A DNA stretch of 37,276 bases from an uncultured Collinsella sp. (lineage in GTDB: Bacteria; Actinomycetota; Coriobacteriia; Coriobacteriales; Coriobacteriaceae). Below the pieces are notes generated by a model, which had not been told where the DNA came from, did not search any database, and saw only the letters and a list, made by a program, of their open reading frames with translations. Below, one piece after another: positions 16,805-25,176 of this stretch. Location of the stretch: positions 1 through 37,276 of the forward strand of contig CABQLM010000013.1 of NCBI GenBank assembly GCA_902465105.1, read 5' to 3'. Position numbers and translations under genes: made by a program. How positions within the stretch are numbered: the stretch's first letter is position 1; every line of letters starts with the position of its first letter.

Positions 16805-17581
16805 TTACCAGCCAGTGTAGTAGTCGGTGGTTCCGGCTGCGCAGCCGGAGTCATAGACCTTGCACTCGCCCTTGGAACCGGTAAACGTGGAGCCCTGGGC
16901 CTTATCGCCCGCGGCCACGACGTAGTAACCATCAGAATCGCGCCAAAAGCCCTCGGAATCCTGCGTCCATTCGCCCGTGCGGTAGTGATACAACACGTTG
17001 CTGCTGTAATAAGTCTCGCGGCGGCCGTTATAGTTATTGACGCCGCTCGAGCGCGTCAGGCCCGAGCCGTTCGCGTAATACGCAGCAGACGCGTAAGACG
17101 AGCCGGAGCCGGCGTTGTAATACGAAGCCTGAACGGCCTCAGCGACCTCGGCTTCGGCTGCGGCAGCCTCGAGCGCCTCGCACTTGGCATCCTCAAGCGT
17201 GGAGCGAAGCTTGTCGAGCTCGGCCGACTTCGCGTCGACCTCCTCCATCGTCAAAAGATTGCCCGCACCGTCGATACAACCCTGCAGCACAGCGCGCTCG
17301 TCATCGGTGGCATAGTCGCCGTACATGTTCATGATAATCCGCGCGCGGACCTCTAGGGAATCGCGCTTGGCCGCCATAGAGGCGTTCCACTCCTGCATGG
17401 AGCCAAAGCCGTCGCCGCGATAGTCGACGGGCTGCATCAGGGTCGCCTCGGACGGCGTGGATCCGACCGTGTCGGACAGTGTTGCCGCGTGGGCATCGGT
17501 TGCGCCGGCGCCCGCCAAAAGTGCCACGGCCAGAGCGGTGGAAAGGGCGGCGGCTTTCGGTTTTCGTGAATCAATCCTCAT
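16805..17581 (-). CDS. secreted coiled-coil protein of unknown function
   Basis: A 258-residue exported protein. The ATG at 17581 has GGAGG about ten bases upstream and opens a clear signal peptide (RKPKAAALSTALAVALLAGA, cut near AHA-AT). The central part (about 60-165) is helical and charged, with heptad-like spacing (VDAKSAELDKLRSTLEDAKC). The last 90 residues are rich in Tyr, Ser and Gly with no signature I can name (TGEWTQDSEGFWRDSDGYYV), and two cysteines near the end could form a disulfide. No sortase motif or membrane anchor is present, so it is likely released or wall-associated. The upstream 310 bases (17582-17892) hold the metY terminator and no other gene that I can see. Confidence 0.75.
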   Translation of the reverse strand: MRIDSRKPKAAALSTALAVALLAGAGATDAHAATLSDTVGSTPSEATLMQPVDYRGDGFGSMQEWNASMAAKRDSLEVRARIIMNMYGDYATDDERAVLQGCIDGAGNLLTMEEVDAKSAELDKLRSTLEDAKCEALEAAAAEAEVAEAVQASYYNAGSGSSYASAAYYANGSGLTRSSGVNNYNGRRETYYSSNVLYHYRTGEWTQDSEGFWRDSDGYYVVAAGDKAQGSTFTGSKGECKVYDSGCAAGTTDYYTGW

Positions 17582-17795
17582 GTAGCTGGAAACCTCCGTA
17601 GTGCGTTTTTGCTGCGTTTGAGCTGCGTGTGATTCGATCGCGCTGCATAGTACCCCGAGCAAATCGCGACCTGCGGTTTTTCTCAAAAGGTGCACGTCAT
17701 TTGCGTAAAACTCACATCCTCTCAACAGGAGTTTTCCACATCTCGATTGCATAAAGCATGCCAAAAACCCTGTAATAGCGCCCTTCCTATGCAAA

Positions 17796-17832
17796 AAGGC
17801 GTCTGCGCAACCATTGCTTGCGCAGACGCCTT
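17796..17832 (-). terminator. terminator of metY
   Basis: A perfect 15-pair stem (AAGGCGTCTGCGCAA / TTGCGCAGACGCCTT) with a 7-base loop and TTTTTGC following on the minus strand, 60 bases after the metY stop. Confidence 0.92.
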
Positions 17833-17892
17833 GAGCAGGCATTTTATGCAGTTATACCTATCGAGTCGCAAGGGGTCCTTGCACAAGTCACC

Positions 17893-19203
17893 CTACTCGT
17901 CCAGTGCGGCAAAGGCCTGCTTCAGGTCCCAAATAATGTCCTCGGCGTTCTCGGTACCGATGGAAAGACGGATCGTGGAGGGTGTGATGTTCTGCTCGGC
18001 GAGCTCCTCGGCAGAGAGCTGGGAGTGCGTAGTCGTAGCCGGGTGCACGACGAGGGACTTGACATCGGCCACGTTGGCGAGCAGCGAGAACACCTGCAAG
18101 TGGTCGATGAACTTCCATGCAGCCTTCTGGCCGCCCTTGATCTCGAAGGTAAAAATCGAGGCACCGCCGTTGGGGAAATACTGCTTGTAAAGCTCATGGT
18201 CGGCGTGCTCGGGCAAGCTCGGGTGGTTCACCTTGGCAACGTGGCTGTCGCCGGTAAGGAACTCAACGACCTTCTTGGTGTTCTCGACATGGCGGTCGAC
18301 GCGCAGCGACAGGGTCTCGGTGCCCTGGAGCAAGATCCATGCGTTGAACGGGCTAATGCAAGCGCCCTCGTCACGCAGCAGGATGGCGCGGACATAGGTC
18401 GCGAAGGCGGCAGGGCCGGCAGCCTCGGTAAACGAAACACCGTGGTAGGAGGGGTTGGGCTCAGCGATCTGGGCGTACTTTCCGCTCGCCTTCCAATCGA
18501 AGTTACCGCCGTCGACGATCACACCGCCCAGCGAGGTGCCGTGGCCGCCGATGAACTTGGTTGCGGAGTGGACGACGATGTTGGCACCATGCTCCAGCGG
18601 ACGGAACAGATACGGGGTGCCGAAGGTGTTGTCGACGACAACCGGCAGACCGTGCTTCTTGGCGATCTTGGAGATGGCGTCGATGTTGGGGATGTCGGAG
18701 TTGGGGTTACCGAGCGTCTCGAGATAGATGACCGTGGTGTTGTCCTTGATGGCGCCCTCGACCTCGTCCAGGTTGTGGGCATCGACGAAGGTGGTCTCGA
18801 CACCAAACTGGGAGAGCGTGTGCTCCAGCAGGTTGTAGGAACCGCCGTAGATGGTCTTCTGGGCCACCACATGGTCGCCGGCCTGAGCGAGCGCCTGCAG
18901 GGTATAGGTGATGGCGGCGGCACCAGAGGCGACGGCGAGGCCAGCAACGCCACCCTCGAGCGCGGCGATGCGGTCCTCAAAGACGCCCTGGGTGGAGTTG
19001 GTCAGACGACCGTAGATGTTACCGGCGTCGGCAAGACCAAAGCGGTCGGCAGCGTGCTGGGAGTTGCGGAACACATAGCTCGTGGTCTGGTAGATAGGCA
19101 CGGCACGGGAGTCGGATGCAGGATCGGCGCTCTCCTGGCCAACATGCAGCTGCAGGGTGTCAAAGCCAAAGGTGTGCTCGGGGTTGTTGATAAACTGGCT
19201 CAT
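17893..19203 (-). CDS. metY: O-acetylhomoserine aminocarboxypropyltransferase / sulfhydrylase
   Basis: A 436-residue PLP enzyme of the Cys/Met metabolism family, full length. The ATG at 19203 follows AAGGAG. Motifs: TLQLHVGQESDP-like opening, IYQTTSYVFRNSQHAADRF, YGRLTNSTQGVFEDRIAALE, the PLP-lysine motif VVHSATKFIGGHG and the C-terminal RLSIGTENAEDIIWDL. The long form with a HGVSFTEAAGPAAFATYVR insert separates MetY from the shorter MetB/MetC. It makes homocysteine directly from O-acetylhomoserine and sulfide. The gene has a strong promoter, a small leader peptide, and a divergent LysR-type regulator, all pointing to sulfur-amino-acid control. Confidence 0.96.
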   Translation of the reverse strand: MSQFINNPEHTFGFDTLQLHVGQESADPASDSRAVPIYQTTSYVFRNSQHAADRFGLADAGNIYGRLTNSTQGVFEDRIAALEGGVAGLAVASGAAAITYTLQALAQAGDHVVAQKTIYGGSYNLLEHTLSQFGVETTFVDAHNLDEVEGAIKDNTTVIYLETLGNPNSDIPNIDAISKIAKKHGLPVVVDNTFGTPYLFRPLEHGANIVVHSATKFIGGHGTSLGGVIVDGGNFDWKASGKYAQIAEPNPSYHGVSFTEAAGPAAFATYVRAILLRDEGACISPFNAWILLQGTETLSLRVDRHVENTKKVVEFLTGDSHVAKVNHPSLPEHADHELYKQYFPNGGASIFTFEIKGGQKAAWKFIDHLQVFSLLANVADVKSLVVHPATTTHSQLSAEELAEQNITPSTIRLSIGTENAEDIIWDLKQAFAALDE

Positions 19204-19264
19204 GATGATCTCCTTGATCGAACAAAGGTAAATAAAAAGAGAGAAGTAAGTCGCTGTCTCCTGA

Positions 19265-19318
19265 TCACGCCGACGGACGCAAACAGGAGCCCGGCATTCG
19301 TCTTAGTAAGCAGTTCAT
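19265..19318 (-). CDS. 17-residue cysteine-containing leader peptide upstream of metY
   Basis: ATG at 19318 stands behind a very strong AAAAGGAGG site and opens the peptide MNCLLRRMPGSCLRPSA, ending TGA at 19265, 61 bases before metY. It carries cysteine codons at positions 3 and 12 and methionine at 8. An inverted repeat, CTCCTG within the coding part and CAGGAG just after the stop, followed by CTCTCTTTTTATTT, looks like an attenuator arrangement. Leader peptides with Cys codons are known before sulfur-metabolism operons of actinobacteria. Coding is inferred from the ribosome site and position. Confidence 0.6.
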   Translation of the reverse strand: MNCLLRRMPGSCLRPSA

Positions 19319-19387
19319 ATGCGGTCCTCCTTTTGACATCCCGGTTCCGTGGTCGGCTTAATTACCTACCGCCTTTGTGTGTTTTGA

Positions 19388-19416
19388 ATAGTACGAGCAT
19401 TGTTTCGCTCGGTCAA
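19388..19416 (-). promoter_or_regulatory. metY promoter with internal palindrome
   Basis: TTGACC (19416-19411), exactly 17 bases, TACTAT (19393-19388). The spacer contains the inverted repeat CGAGC-n-GCTCG, a possible repressor or LysR-family site between the two boxes. Confidence 0.75.
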
Positions 19417-19477
19417 TCACTTAAAAGCGCTAACTTGTTATCGGTTTTTTAGATAGCTATCGAAAGGACGGGTGCCG

Positions 19478-20425
19478 ATGACCCTCCAGCAGCTCCGTTT
19501 TCTGATCGCCGTGGCAGAATCCGGCTCAATTAACGCCGCAGCTCAGCGCCTCTATACCGCGCAATCCAATATCTCCAACGCCGTCAAAAGCCTAGAGCAG
19601 GAGCTCCATCTGGAAATCTTTACGCGCTCCAGCCGCGGCGTCACGCTCACCAACGACGGTACCGAGCTCTTAGGCTATGCGCGCCAGGTCGTAGAGCAGG
19701 CCGATATGCTCGAGGCCCGCTACGAGGACGGCGGCACACCCCAGGCGCGCCTTGCCGTCTCGGCCCAGCACTACGCTTTTTCGGTCGAGGCCTTTGTCAA
19801 CGTCGTCGAGCGCTGCCGCGACAGTAAGTTCGAGTTCATCATGCGCGAGACCACCACCTCGCAGATCATCGACGACGTCCGCGCATTTCGCAGCGATATC
19901 GGCATTCTGTATCTGGATGACTTTAACGCCCGCGTCCTGCAGAAGGCCTTCGCTGATGCCCGCGCAAGCTTCCATCCCCTCTTCGACGCGACGGTCCACG
20001 TATTCGTCAGCGAACGCCACCCGCTCGCCCGCCGCCCGCAGCTGTCGCTTGCCGACCTTACACCCTATACGCGCTATAGCTTTGAGCAGGGAACCTCTAA
20101 TTCCTTCTATTACGCCGAGGAACCTTTTAGTTATATCCCCTGCGACCGCAACATACGAATCTCAGACCGCGGGACGCTCACTAACTTACTTATCACGTCG
20201 AACGGCTACACTCTGTCGACCGGTGTCCTCTCCAACGAAATGCAATGGGGTATGGCATCAATCCCGTTAGCAGACGCCCCAACGATGCACGTAGGCTATA
20301 TCATGCACGACGAGCGCAAGCCCTCTCCCCTGCTGCGGCAATACCTCAACGAGCTCGACCGTATCATCCGCGAAGGCCAACCATTTGGGGACGGGGTAGA
20401 AATGGCAGATTTAAAAGCCCTCTAG
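19478..20425 (+). CDS. LysR-family transcriptional regulator
   Basis: A 315-residue regulator. ATG 19478 has AAAGGA nine bases upstream; a GTG at 19472 is too close to that site. The winged helix-turn-helix occupies residues 1-60 (MTLQQLRFLIAVAESGSINAAAQRL, QSNISNAVKSLEQEL), followed by the two-lobed effector domain (about 90-300). It is transcribed divergently from metY with 275 bases between them, the classical LysR layout, so it probably controls metY and possibly itself. The effector is likely a sulfur metabolite such as O-acetylhomoserine or O-acetylserine, which is inference. A GATAGCTATC palindrome at about 19452-19461 lies just before its start and may be an autoregulatory site. Confidence 0.93.
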   Translation: MTLQQLRFLIAVAESGSINAAAQRLYTAQSNISNAVKSLEQELHLEIFTRSSRGVTLTNDGTELLGYARQVVEQADMLEARYEDGGTPQARLAVSAQHYAFSVEAFVNVVERCRDSKFEFIMRETTTSQIIDDVRAFRSDIGILYLDDFNARVLQKAFADARASFHPLFDATVHVFVSERHPLARRPQLSLADLTPYTRYSFEQGTSNSFYYAEEPFSYIPCDRNIRISDRGTLTNLLITSNGYTLSTGVLSNEMQWGMASIPLADAPTMHVGYIMHDERKPSPLLRQYLNELDRIIREGQPFGDGVEMADLKAL

Positions 20426-20567
20426 CTCTTGACAACGCAACTCGCCCATCCCTCTTAACGACAACGTCTCCACCATCCTTATGGAGCCGCGCGCCTTGCA
20501 AAAAACAGGATGGACCGGGGCGCTACAATAGACAGCCGCAAGAAAGGAACAAGACGAAAGGAAGTCC

Positions 20568-21053
20568 GTGAAGGTCATCATCTATACCGACGGCTCGGCT
20601 CGATCCAATCCGGGACGCGGTGGCTACGGCGCCGTGCTCAAATACACCAACCCCGCCGGCAAGACCTTCACCTCCGAGCTTTCGCGTGGCTACGCCAAGA
20701 CCACCAACAACCGCATGGAGCTCATGGCGGTCATCGTGGCGCTCGAAGCGCTCAACCGCCCCTGCGAGGTCGAAGTCCACTCCGACTCGCAGTACGTCGT
20801 CAACGCCTTCAACAAGCACTGGATCGACGGCTGGAAAAAGCGCGGGTGGAAAACCGCCAACAAGCAGCCCGTCAAGAATCGCGACCTGTGGGAACGCCTG
20901 CTTGCCGCAAAGAGCGAGCATAAGGTGGAGTTCATCTGGGTTAAGGGGCATGCCGGCCACGAGCTCAACGAGCGCTGCGACGAGCTCGCCACCACCGCGG
21001 CCGATGGAGCCGACCTCGATATCGACACCGGCTTTAACGAAAGCGACCTGTAA
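20568..21053 (+). CDS. rnhA: ribonuclease HI
   Basis: A 161-residue RNase HI. The GTG start at 20568 follows GAAAGGAAG. The four catalytic acids are present: D8 in IYTDGSA, E51 in NNRMELM, D73 in HSDSQYV, and D138 in NERCDELA, with the helper histidine H128 in [11 protein letters not shown]. The basic handle region ([13 protein letters not shown]) is retained, so it resembles the E. coli type. It degrades the RNA strand of RNA-DNA hybrids such as R-loops and primers. A TACAAT -10 element at 20524-20529 stands upstream; a -35 box is not clear. Confidence 0.96.
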   Translation: MKVIIYTDGSARSNPGRGGYGAVLKYTNPAGKTFTSELSRGYAKTTNNRMELMAVIVALEALNRPCEVEVHSDSQYVVNAFNKHWIDGWKKRGWKTANKQPVKNRDLWERLLAAKSEHKVEFIWVKGHAGHELNERCDELATTAADGADLDIDTGFNESDL

Positions 21054-21127
21054 CGGCGTTTTCGCGCGATTCCCGTGCCCCCACGCGCTACACTCATCCT
21101 GTAAACCGAACGGCACGAGGGGGATAC

Positions 21128-22234
21128 ATGCTGCGTATAGCGACCATCGGCACATCCATGATTACCGACGACTTTATCCAGGTCGTCAACGCCAACGACC
21201 AAGCCGCGTTTGTGGGCACGCTCTCGCGCGATGCAGATCGCGGCGCCGCCTTCACCACTGAGCACGACGGCGAGCGTAACTTCACCGCGCTTGACGAGCT
21301 TGCGTCCGCCGACGACGTCGACGCCGTCTACATCGGCAGCCCCAACGCGCTCCACTACGAGCAGGCGCTCGCCTGCATCGCCGGCGGCAAGCACGTTATC
21401 GTCGAAAAGCCCTTTTGTGCCACCGAGGCGCAGGCGCTCGAGGTCTTTCGCGCAGCCGAGACAGCGGGCGTCGTAGCCCTCGAGGCCATGCGCCCGCTCC
21501 ATGACCCCGCTTTCCACGTCGTCGAGGACGCCCTGGGCGAGATTGCGCCCATTCGTCGCGCCTCGCTGCGCTTTGGCAAGTATTCTTCGCGCTACAACGA
21601 GGTTCTCGCGGGGCGCGCCACCAATATCTTCGACTGCCACATGGCCTCGGGCTCCCTCATGGACATCGGCGTCTATACCGTCGAGCCCATGGTCGAAATC
21701 TTCGGCATGCCCTCCGGTATCACCAGCATGACCACGCTGCTCGACCCCTCAACGCAGGAGCTCACCCATGGCCCCATCGATGGCTGCGGTTCCATCCTTG
21801 CCAGCTACGGCGGTGGCCGTATCTCCGTCGAGCTCGCGCACTCCAAAATTACGAATGACCTGCTGCCTTCGCAAATCGAAGGTGAGCGCGGCACCATTCA
21901 AATTGACCATCTGTCCACGCCCCGCAACGTACGCATCGATTATCGCGGCGACGTCGTGCGCGGATCGGCGACCGAGGCGCCGCGCGAGCAAGGCGGCAAC
22001 GGACGCGCGCTCGACCTTCCCAAGTCAAGCAACACCATGGAATACGAGCTCGCGGACTTTATCACCGCCATCGACGGCATCGATAACGTTAAGGAAGAGA
22101 TTTGGGAGACCCCGGCGGGACGCCACGAGCTTGGCCACTACCGCGATGTCACGCTCGTCTCGCTGCGCATCATGGATGCCGTGCGCCAGCAGGCCGGCAT
22201 AACCTTCCCGGCCGACGCAGGCAAGCAGGCATAG
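21128..22234 (+). CDS. Gfo/Idh/MocA family oxidoreductase
   Basis: A 368-residue NAD(P)-dependent oxidoreductase starting at ATG 21128 after GAGGGGG. The first glycine of the usual Rossmann loop is replaced (IATIGTSMITDDF), a change also common in some members. The family motif VIVEKPFCATEAQA, VYIGSPNALHYEQA and the second-domain GSLMDIGVYTVEPMVEIFG are clear. It is about 30 residues longer than the paralogue at 12619-13638 and only distantly similar. The stop overlaps the approach to the acylphosphatase gene two bases downstream, so the pair is likely co-transcribed. Substrate unknown. Confidence 0.92.
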   Translation: MLRIATIGTSMITDDFIQVVNANDQAAFVGTLSRDADRGAAFTTEHDGERNFTALDELASADDVDAVYIGSPNALHYEQALACIAGGKHVIVEKPFCATEAQALEVFRAAETAGVVALEAMRPLHDPAFHVVEDALGEIAPIRRASLRFGKYSSRYNEVLAGRATNIFDCHMASGSLMDIGVYTVEPMVEIFGMPSGITSMTTLLDPSTQELTHGPIDGCGSILASYGGGRISVELAHSKITNDLLPSQIEGERGTIQIDHLSTPRNVRIDYRGDVVRGSATEAPREQGGNGRALDLPKSSNTMEYELADFITAIDGIDNVKEEIWETPAGRHELGHYRDVTLVSLRIMDAVRQQAGITFPADAGKQA

Positions 22235-22236
22235 CG

Positions 22237-22647
22237 ATGGGCTTCTTCGATACGTTCTTCTCCAGCGTCACCGGCGGCAGTCGAGAGCCTCAAAAACCAT
22301 CAAACGCCGAGCTCGAGCTGCGCCGCAGGCTTACTGTACTCGCAAACGACGAGGCCACTCAAGACACTCCCCTGCGCTATTTCCTGCGCTGGGCGGGACA
22401 AGTCCAAGGCGTTGGTTTTCGCTTTACCAACACCAACCTCGCGCAGGCACGCGCACTCACCGGCTGGGTGCGTAACATGGAAGACGGCTCAGTCGAGATG
22501 GAGATACAGGGGGCTCCGGCAAACATCCTATCTCATCTCGAGGCGCTTCATGCCTCCTACGAGCGCATGGGAACGCGTTTTCGCCTCGTAGACGCCCAGA
22601 CCCGAGCCCCACTTGCCAATGAAGACGGTTTCAGTCCTCATTATTAG
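22237..22647 (+). CDS. acylphosphatase
   Basis: A 136-residue protein beginning at ATG 22237, two bases after the oxidoreductase stop. The acylphosphatase domain covers about residues 44-130: GQVQGVGFRFTNTNLA contains the phosphate-binding loop and catalytic arginine, and GWVRNMEDGSVEMEIQG carries the catalytic asparagine. An N-terminal extension of about 45 residues (MGFFDTFFSSVTGG, then a charged helix) is not part of the usual 90-residue enzyme and may mediate an interaction. It hydrolyses acyl phosphates; its physiological substrate is generally unclear. Confidence 0.92.
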   Translation: MGFFDTFFSSVTGGSREPQKPSNAELELRRRLTVLANDEATQDTPLRYFLRWAGQVQGVGFRFTNTNLAQARALTGWVRNMEDGSVEMEIQGAPANILSHLEALHASYERMGTRFRLVDAQTRAPLANEDGFSPHY

Positions 22648-22708
22648 TATTGTGTGCTAAATACGGTATCATTTACCTACCTACATTGACAGAAAAGAGG
22701 CGAGGCGC

Positions 22709-23089
22709 ATGGCCGTGCAAAGAAGAAACACCAAGCAGCGAAAGCTGGTTCTTGATGCCGTGCGCCAAAGTTACAACCATCCCACCGCCGATGAGATCTA
22801 CAACGCCGTGCGCGAACAGGATGACAAGATCAGCCGCGGCACGGTCTACCGCAACCTCAATCTCTTGGCAGATGCCGGAGAAATCCTCTCCATCAAGACG
22901 CCGGGCGGCAGCCGCTTCGATCGCACCATCGAGCCGCACGCACATATCATCTGCACCTCGTGCGGCCGCGTCATCGACGTACCGCTCCCCTTCGATGCCC
23001 AGCTCGACGCCAAAGCGTCCGAGCAAATCGGCTGGCACGTCACGTCGCACTACACCATCTTCGAGGGTCTCTGCCCCGACTGCCGGTAG
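22709..23089 (+). CDS. Fur-family regulator, PerR-like
   Basis: A 126-residue metalloregulator. ATG 22709 follows AAAAGAGGCGAGG. The winged helix includes HPTADEIYNAVREQ and ISRGTVYRNLNLLADAGEI. The metal site of PerR/Fur is visible in RFDRTIEPHAHIIC, and the structural zinc site in CTSCG and CPDCR. The RFD-n-PHAH pattern with Asp is more like PerR (peroxide sensing through iron) than Fur, but this needs comparison with characterised members. The upstream 60 bases contain TAAAT-ACGGTATC-ATTTA, a weak palindrome that could be an autoregulatory site. It would control peroxide defence or iron genes elsewhere. Confidence 0.9.
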   Translation: MAVQRRNTKQRKLVLDAVRQSYNHPTADEIYNAVREQDDKISRGTVYRNLNLLADAGEILSIKTPGGSRFDRTIEPHAHIICTSCGRVIDVPLPFDAQLDAKASEQIGWHVTSHYTIFEGLCPDCR

Positions 23090-23166
23090 CCCTTAGAGGC
23101 ATGCCCGCAAATCTACTTGCCCATCCGCTACAGCAAACAGCACATTTCTAGACATGTCCCAAATGT

Positions 23167-23964
23167 CTACTCAGCAAGTAGACGACGCAGCTCTTCTTCG
23201 ACCGTGCGCACGTAGCGGACGCGGTCGTTGATGCCACGCATAGAAGGATTGCAGCTCTCCATTAGATAAGGATGGCCCACTACGTTGAGCATGTCGCGAT
23301 CGTTCTCATTGTCGCCAAACGCCATCATCTCATCGGGCGAAATCCCCAGGGCACGACCGTAATCGGCAAGCGCGGAGCCCTTGCCCGAACCGAAACCGAT
23401 AAAGTCCGTCCATTCGGTTCCCGACGTCATCACGTCAACGCGGTCGCTAAAGAGGCGCTCGAAATACTCCAGGGCCGCCGGCTGATCCACCTCGGGCGTC
23501 TGGAAGGCAATCTTAATGACGCCCTCGTCGATGTCCTCGGGACGGTCGACCACCGCCACATCGCAGTGGACCTCATAGCGCAAATGGTCGACGAACACAT
23601 CGTTGCCGCTCATGGTGTAGAGGTGTCCCTCACACGAAAGGGTCACGTCGGCATGGGGATACGCAACCACGGCATTCGCGATATCCATAGCAAGGCTACG
23701 CTCCATGGAACGCTTGACAACGGCACGCCCCTCGCTCATCACCAGGGCTCCGTTTTCGCATACATAGGCGAGCTCATCGGCCACCGGGGCAAACAGGTAA
23801 CGCAAGCTCGCATATTGACGACCACTCGCCGGCATAAACACAATACCGCGACGATGCAGCTCGTCGACAAGCTCAAAGGCCTCGGAACGCGGCTCGCGCT
23901 CCCCCGGATGCAGCAACGTGCCGTCCAAATCGCATGCAATCAGCTTGATTCCCTCAAGACCCAT
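23167..23964 (-). CDS. HAD-superfamily phosphatase (Cof type)
   Basis: A 265-residue Cof-type HAD hydrolase. ATG 23964 is used because GGGGAAG lies upstream and the protein starts naturally with LEGIKLIACDLDGTL; a TTG twelve bases further out is possible. Catalytic motifs: DLDGTLLHPG (nucleophile and acid Asp), MPASGRQYASL, the lysine in GSGKGSALADYGRALG, and the acidic motif MAFGDNENDRDML. The large C2-type cap domain sits between. Such enzymes dephosphorylate sugar phosphates or flavin/pyridoxal phosphates. It is convergent with the PerR-like gene; a small inverted repeat (TAGACAT / ATGTCTA, 23149-23169) overlaps its stop. Confidence 0.93.
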   Translation of the reverse strand: MGLEGIKLIACDLDGTLLHPGEREPRSEAFELVDELHRRGIVFMPASGRQYASLRYLFAPVADELAYVCENGALVMSEGRAVVKRSMERSLAMDIANAVVAYPHADVTLSCEGHLYTMSGNDVFVDHLRYEVHCDVAVVDRPEDIDEGVIKIAFQTPEVDQPAALEYFERLFSDRVDVMTSGTEWTDFIGFGSGKGSALADYGRALGISPDEMMAFGDNENDRDMLNVVGHPYLMESCNPSMRGINDRVRYVRTVEEELRRLLAE

Positions 23965-23990
23965 ATGCTTCCCCAAAGCCTCCTAACAAC

Positions 23991-24035
23991 AGTAAGACGG
24001 ACTTTGAATAGTTGCCTCTCAAAGTCCGTCTTACT
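23991..24035 (-). terminator. terminator after the UreE-like gene
   Basis: A perfect 17-pair stem (AGTAAGACGGACTTTGA and its complement) with an 11-base loop, between the UreE-like gene and the HAD gene. The following minus-strand bases (GTTGTTAGG) are only moderately T-rich. Confidence 0.8.
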
Positions 24036-24045
24036 CATACGCACG

Positions 24046-24624
24046 TTAACCGCGCGCCTTCTTTACGATCGTAAAGTCGGGAGCCATACCCACAACGGCA
24101 TCCGCCGCACTCGACGCAAAGCGCCGGTCCGCATCGAGTTCACGGGTGACCACCGAGAGCCGAACACCCTCGACGCCCCGGAGCATGCAGCCCAAAACAG
24201 GCTGCACCGGCGTATACATGCGCACGGTATGCTCGTCCGAATCGCCTCGGAAAAGCGGCGCGTGCATATTGCCGATCTCCCAGCATGTATGCGCGAGCGC
24301 AATCGGGTCCATGCGGTCAACTTCGACCAAATAGACCTCGGCGCTGCGCAGGCGCACGACAACCGCCACGGGCACCATGCCCGAACGGTCGATGGCGAGC
24401 ACGTCGCCGTCGGCAAGACGACCGCCGTCGGCAGCATCCAGCCGAACATCGACCGTGCGCCCCAGCTCCGTCACACCCACAAACGCGCATACATCAGCCT
24501 GGTCCCAATCGAGCAGCAGCTCGTCAACTTCAAAGACGCCGCCCAACTTCCGGCGAAGCAGGAGTTCATAGGACGGATCGTTGAGATTTCCCAAGCATGT
24601 CGTCGAAACCAAGCGTTCGGGCAT
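24046..24624 (-). CDS. UreE-like nickel metallochaperone homologue
   Basis: A 192-residue protein starting at ATG 24624, three bases after the stop of the upstream FKBP gene. The N-terminal part (about 1-85) has the beta-rich UreE pattern ending RLADGDVLAIDRSG. The C-terminal part contains the UreE hallmark CWEIGNMHAPLF with the conserved nickel-binding histidine, then VQPVLGCMLRGVEGVRLSVV. There is no histidine-rich tail. UreE delivers nickel to urease, but no urease structural or accessory genes are in the window. With an SlyD-like protein in front, this could serve a nickel enzyme such as hydrogenase, or have a different job. Family assignment is moderately sure, function is inference. Confidence 0.75.
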   Translation of the reverse strand: MPERLVSTTCLGNLNDPSYELLLRRKLGGVFEVDELLLDWDQADVCAFVGVTELGRTVDVRLDAADGGRLADGDVLAIDRSGMVPVAVVVRLRSAEVYLVEVDRMDPIALAHTCWEIGNMHAPLFRGDSDEHTVRMYTPVQPVLGCMLRGVEGVRLSVVTRELDADRRFASSAADAVVGMAPDFTIVKKARG

Positions 24625-24627
24625 ACT

Positions 24628-25056
24628 CTAACCCTCGACCTCGACGAGCTCGATATCAAAGTTGAGATCCTTGCCGGCAAGCTCGTGGTTGGCGTCGAGC
24701 GTCACGGCCTCGGGTGTCACGTCAATGACCACGGCGGGGACGGGCATACCGCTCGGCGTGGACAGGAAGAGCTTCATGCCCTTCTCGATCTGCTCGATGT
24801 TGGGAACCTGTTCGGCCGGGAAGGTAATAACCATCTCGGGATTGTGCTCGCCGTAGGCATCGGCAGCAGGAATGTGCACGGTCTTCTTCTCGCCCACCTG
24901 CATGTCGACAACAGCGGCGTCGAAGCCCTTGATCATCTGGCCGGCGCCGCAGGTGAACTCCAGCGGCTCGCCGCGATCGTAGGAGCTATCGAACTGCGTG
25001 CCGTCATCGAGCGTGCCACGATAATGGGTCTTGACCTTCTTGCCCTGGTTGGACAT
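24628..25056 (-). CDS. FKBP-type peptidyl-prolyl isomerase, SlyD-like
   Basis: A 142-residue protein. ATG 25056 follows CACGGAGG. The FKBP half opens KVKTHYRGTLDDGTQFDSSY with GAGQMIKGFDAAVVDMQVGE. The insert-in-flap domain typical of SlyD lies at about 72-125 (AYGEHNPEMVITFPAEQ to VTLDANHELAGKDLNFDIELVEV), and the closing HELAGKDLNFDI motif is diagnostic of SlyD. The histidine/cysteine-rich metal-binding tail of E. coli SlyD is missing. It acts as a folding helper and prolyl isomerase. SlyD also takes part in nickel insertion in E. coli, which makes its pairing with a UreE-like gene notable. Confidence 0.93.
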   Translation of the reverse strand: MSNQGKKVKTHYRGTLDDGTQFDSSYDRGEPLEFTCGAGQMIKGFDAAVVDMQVGEKKTVHIPAADAYGEHNPEMVITFPAEQVPNIEQIEKGMKLFLSTPSGMPVPAVVIDVTPEAVTLDANHELAGKDLNFDIELVEVEG

Positions 25057-25176
25057 GGAAACCTCCGTGATAAGGGCGGCGCACAACGCGGGCCGCCATG
25101 AACATATGGCGCTAACTATACCCTAGTCATACAATTCAAAGACAGTTTGCAAAGAAACGCTGCAACCGGAGGAACC

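Noticed and set aside
23272..25101. 609-codon plus-strand frame across the HAD, UreE-like and FKBP genes
   Set aside because: It runs antisense through three recognised genes and a perfect terminator hairpin; its composition is that of a shadow frame.
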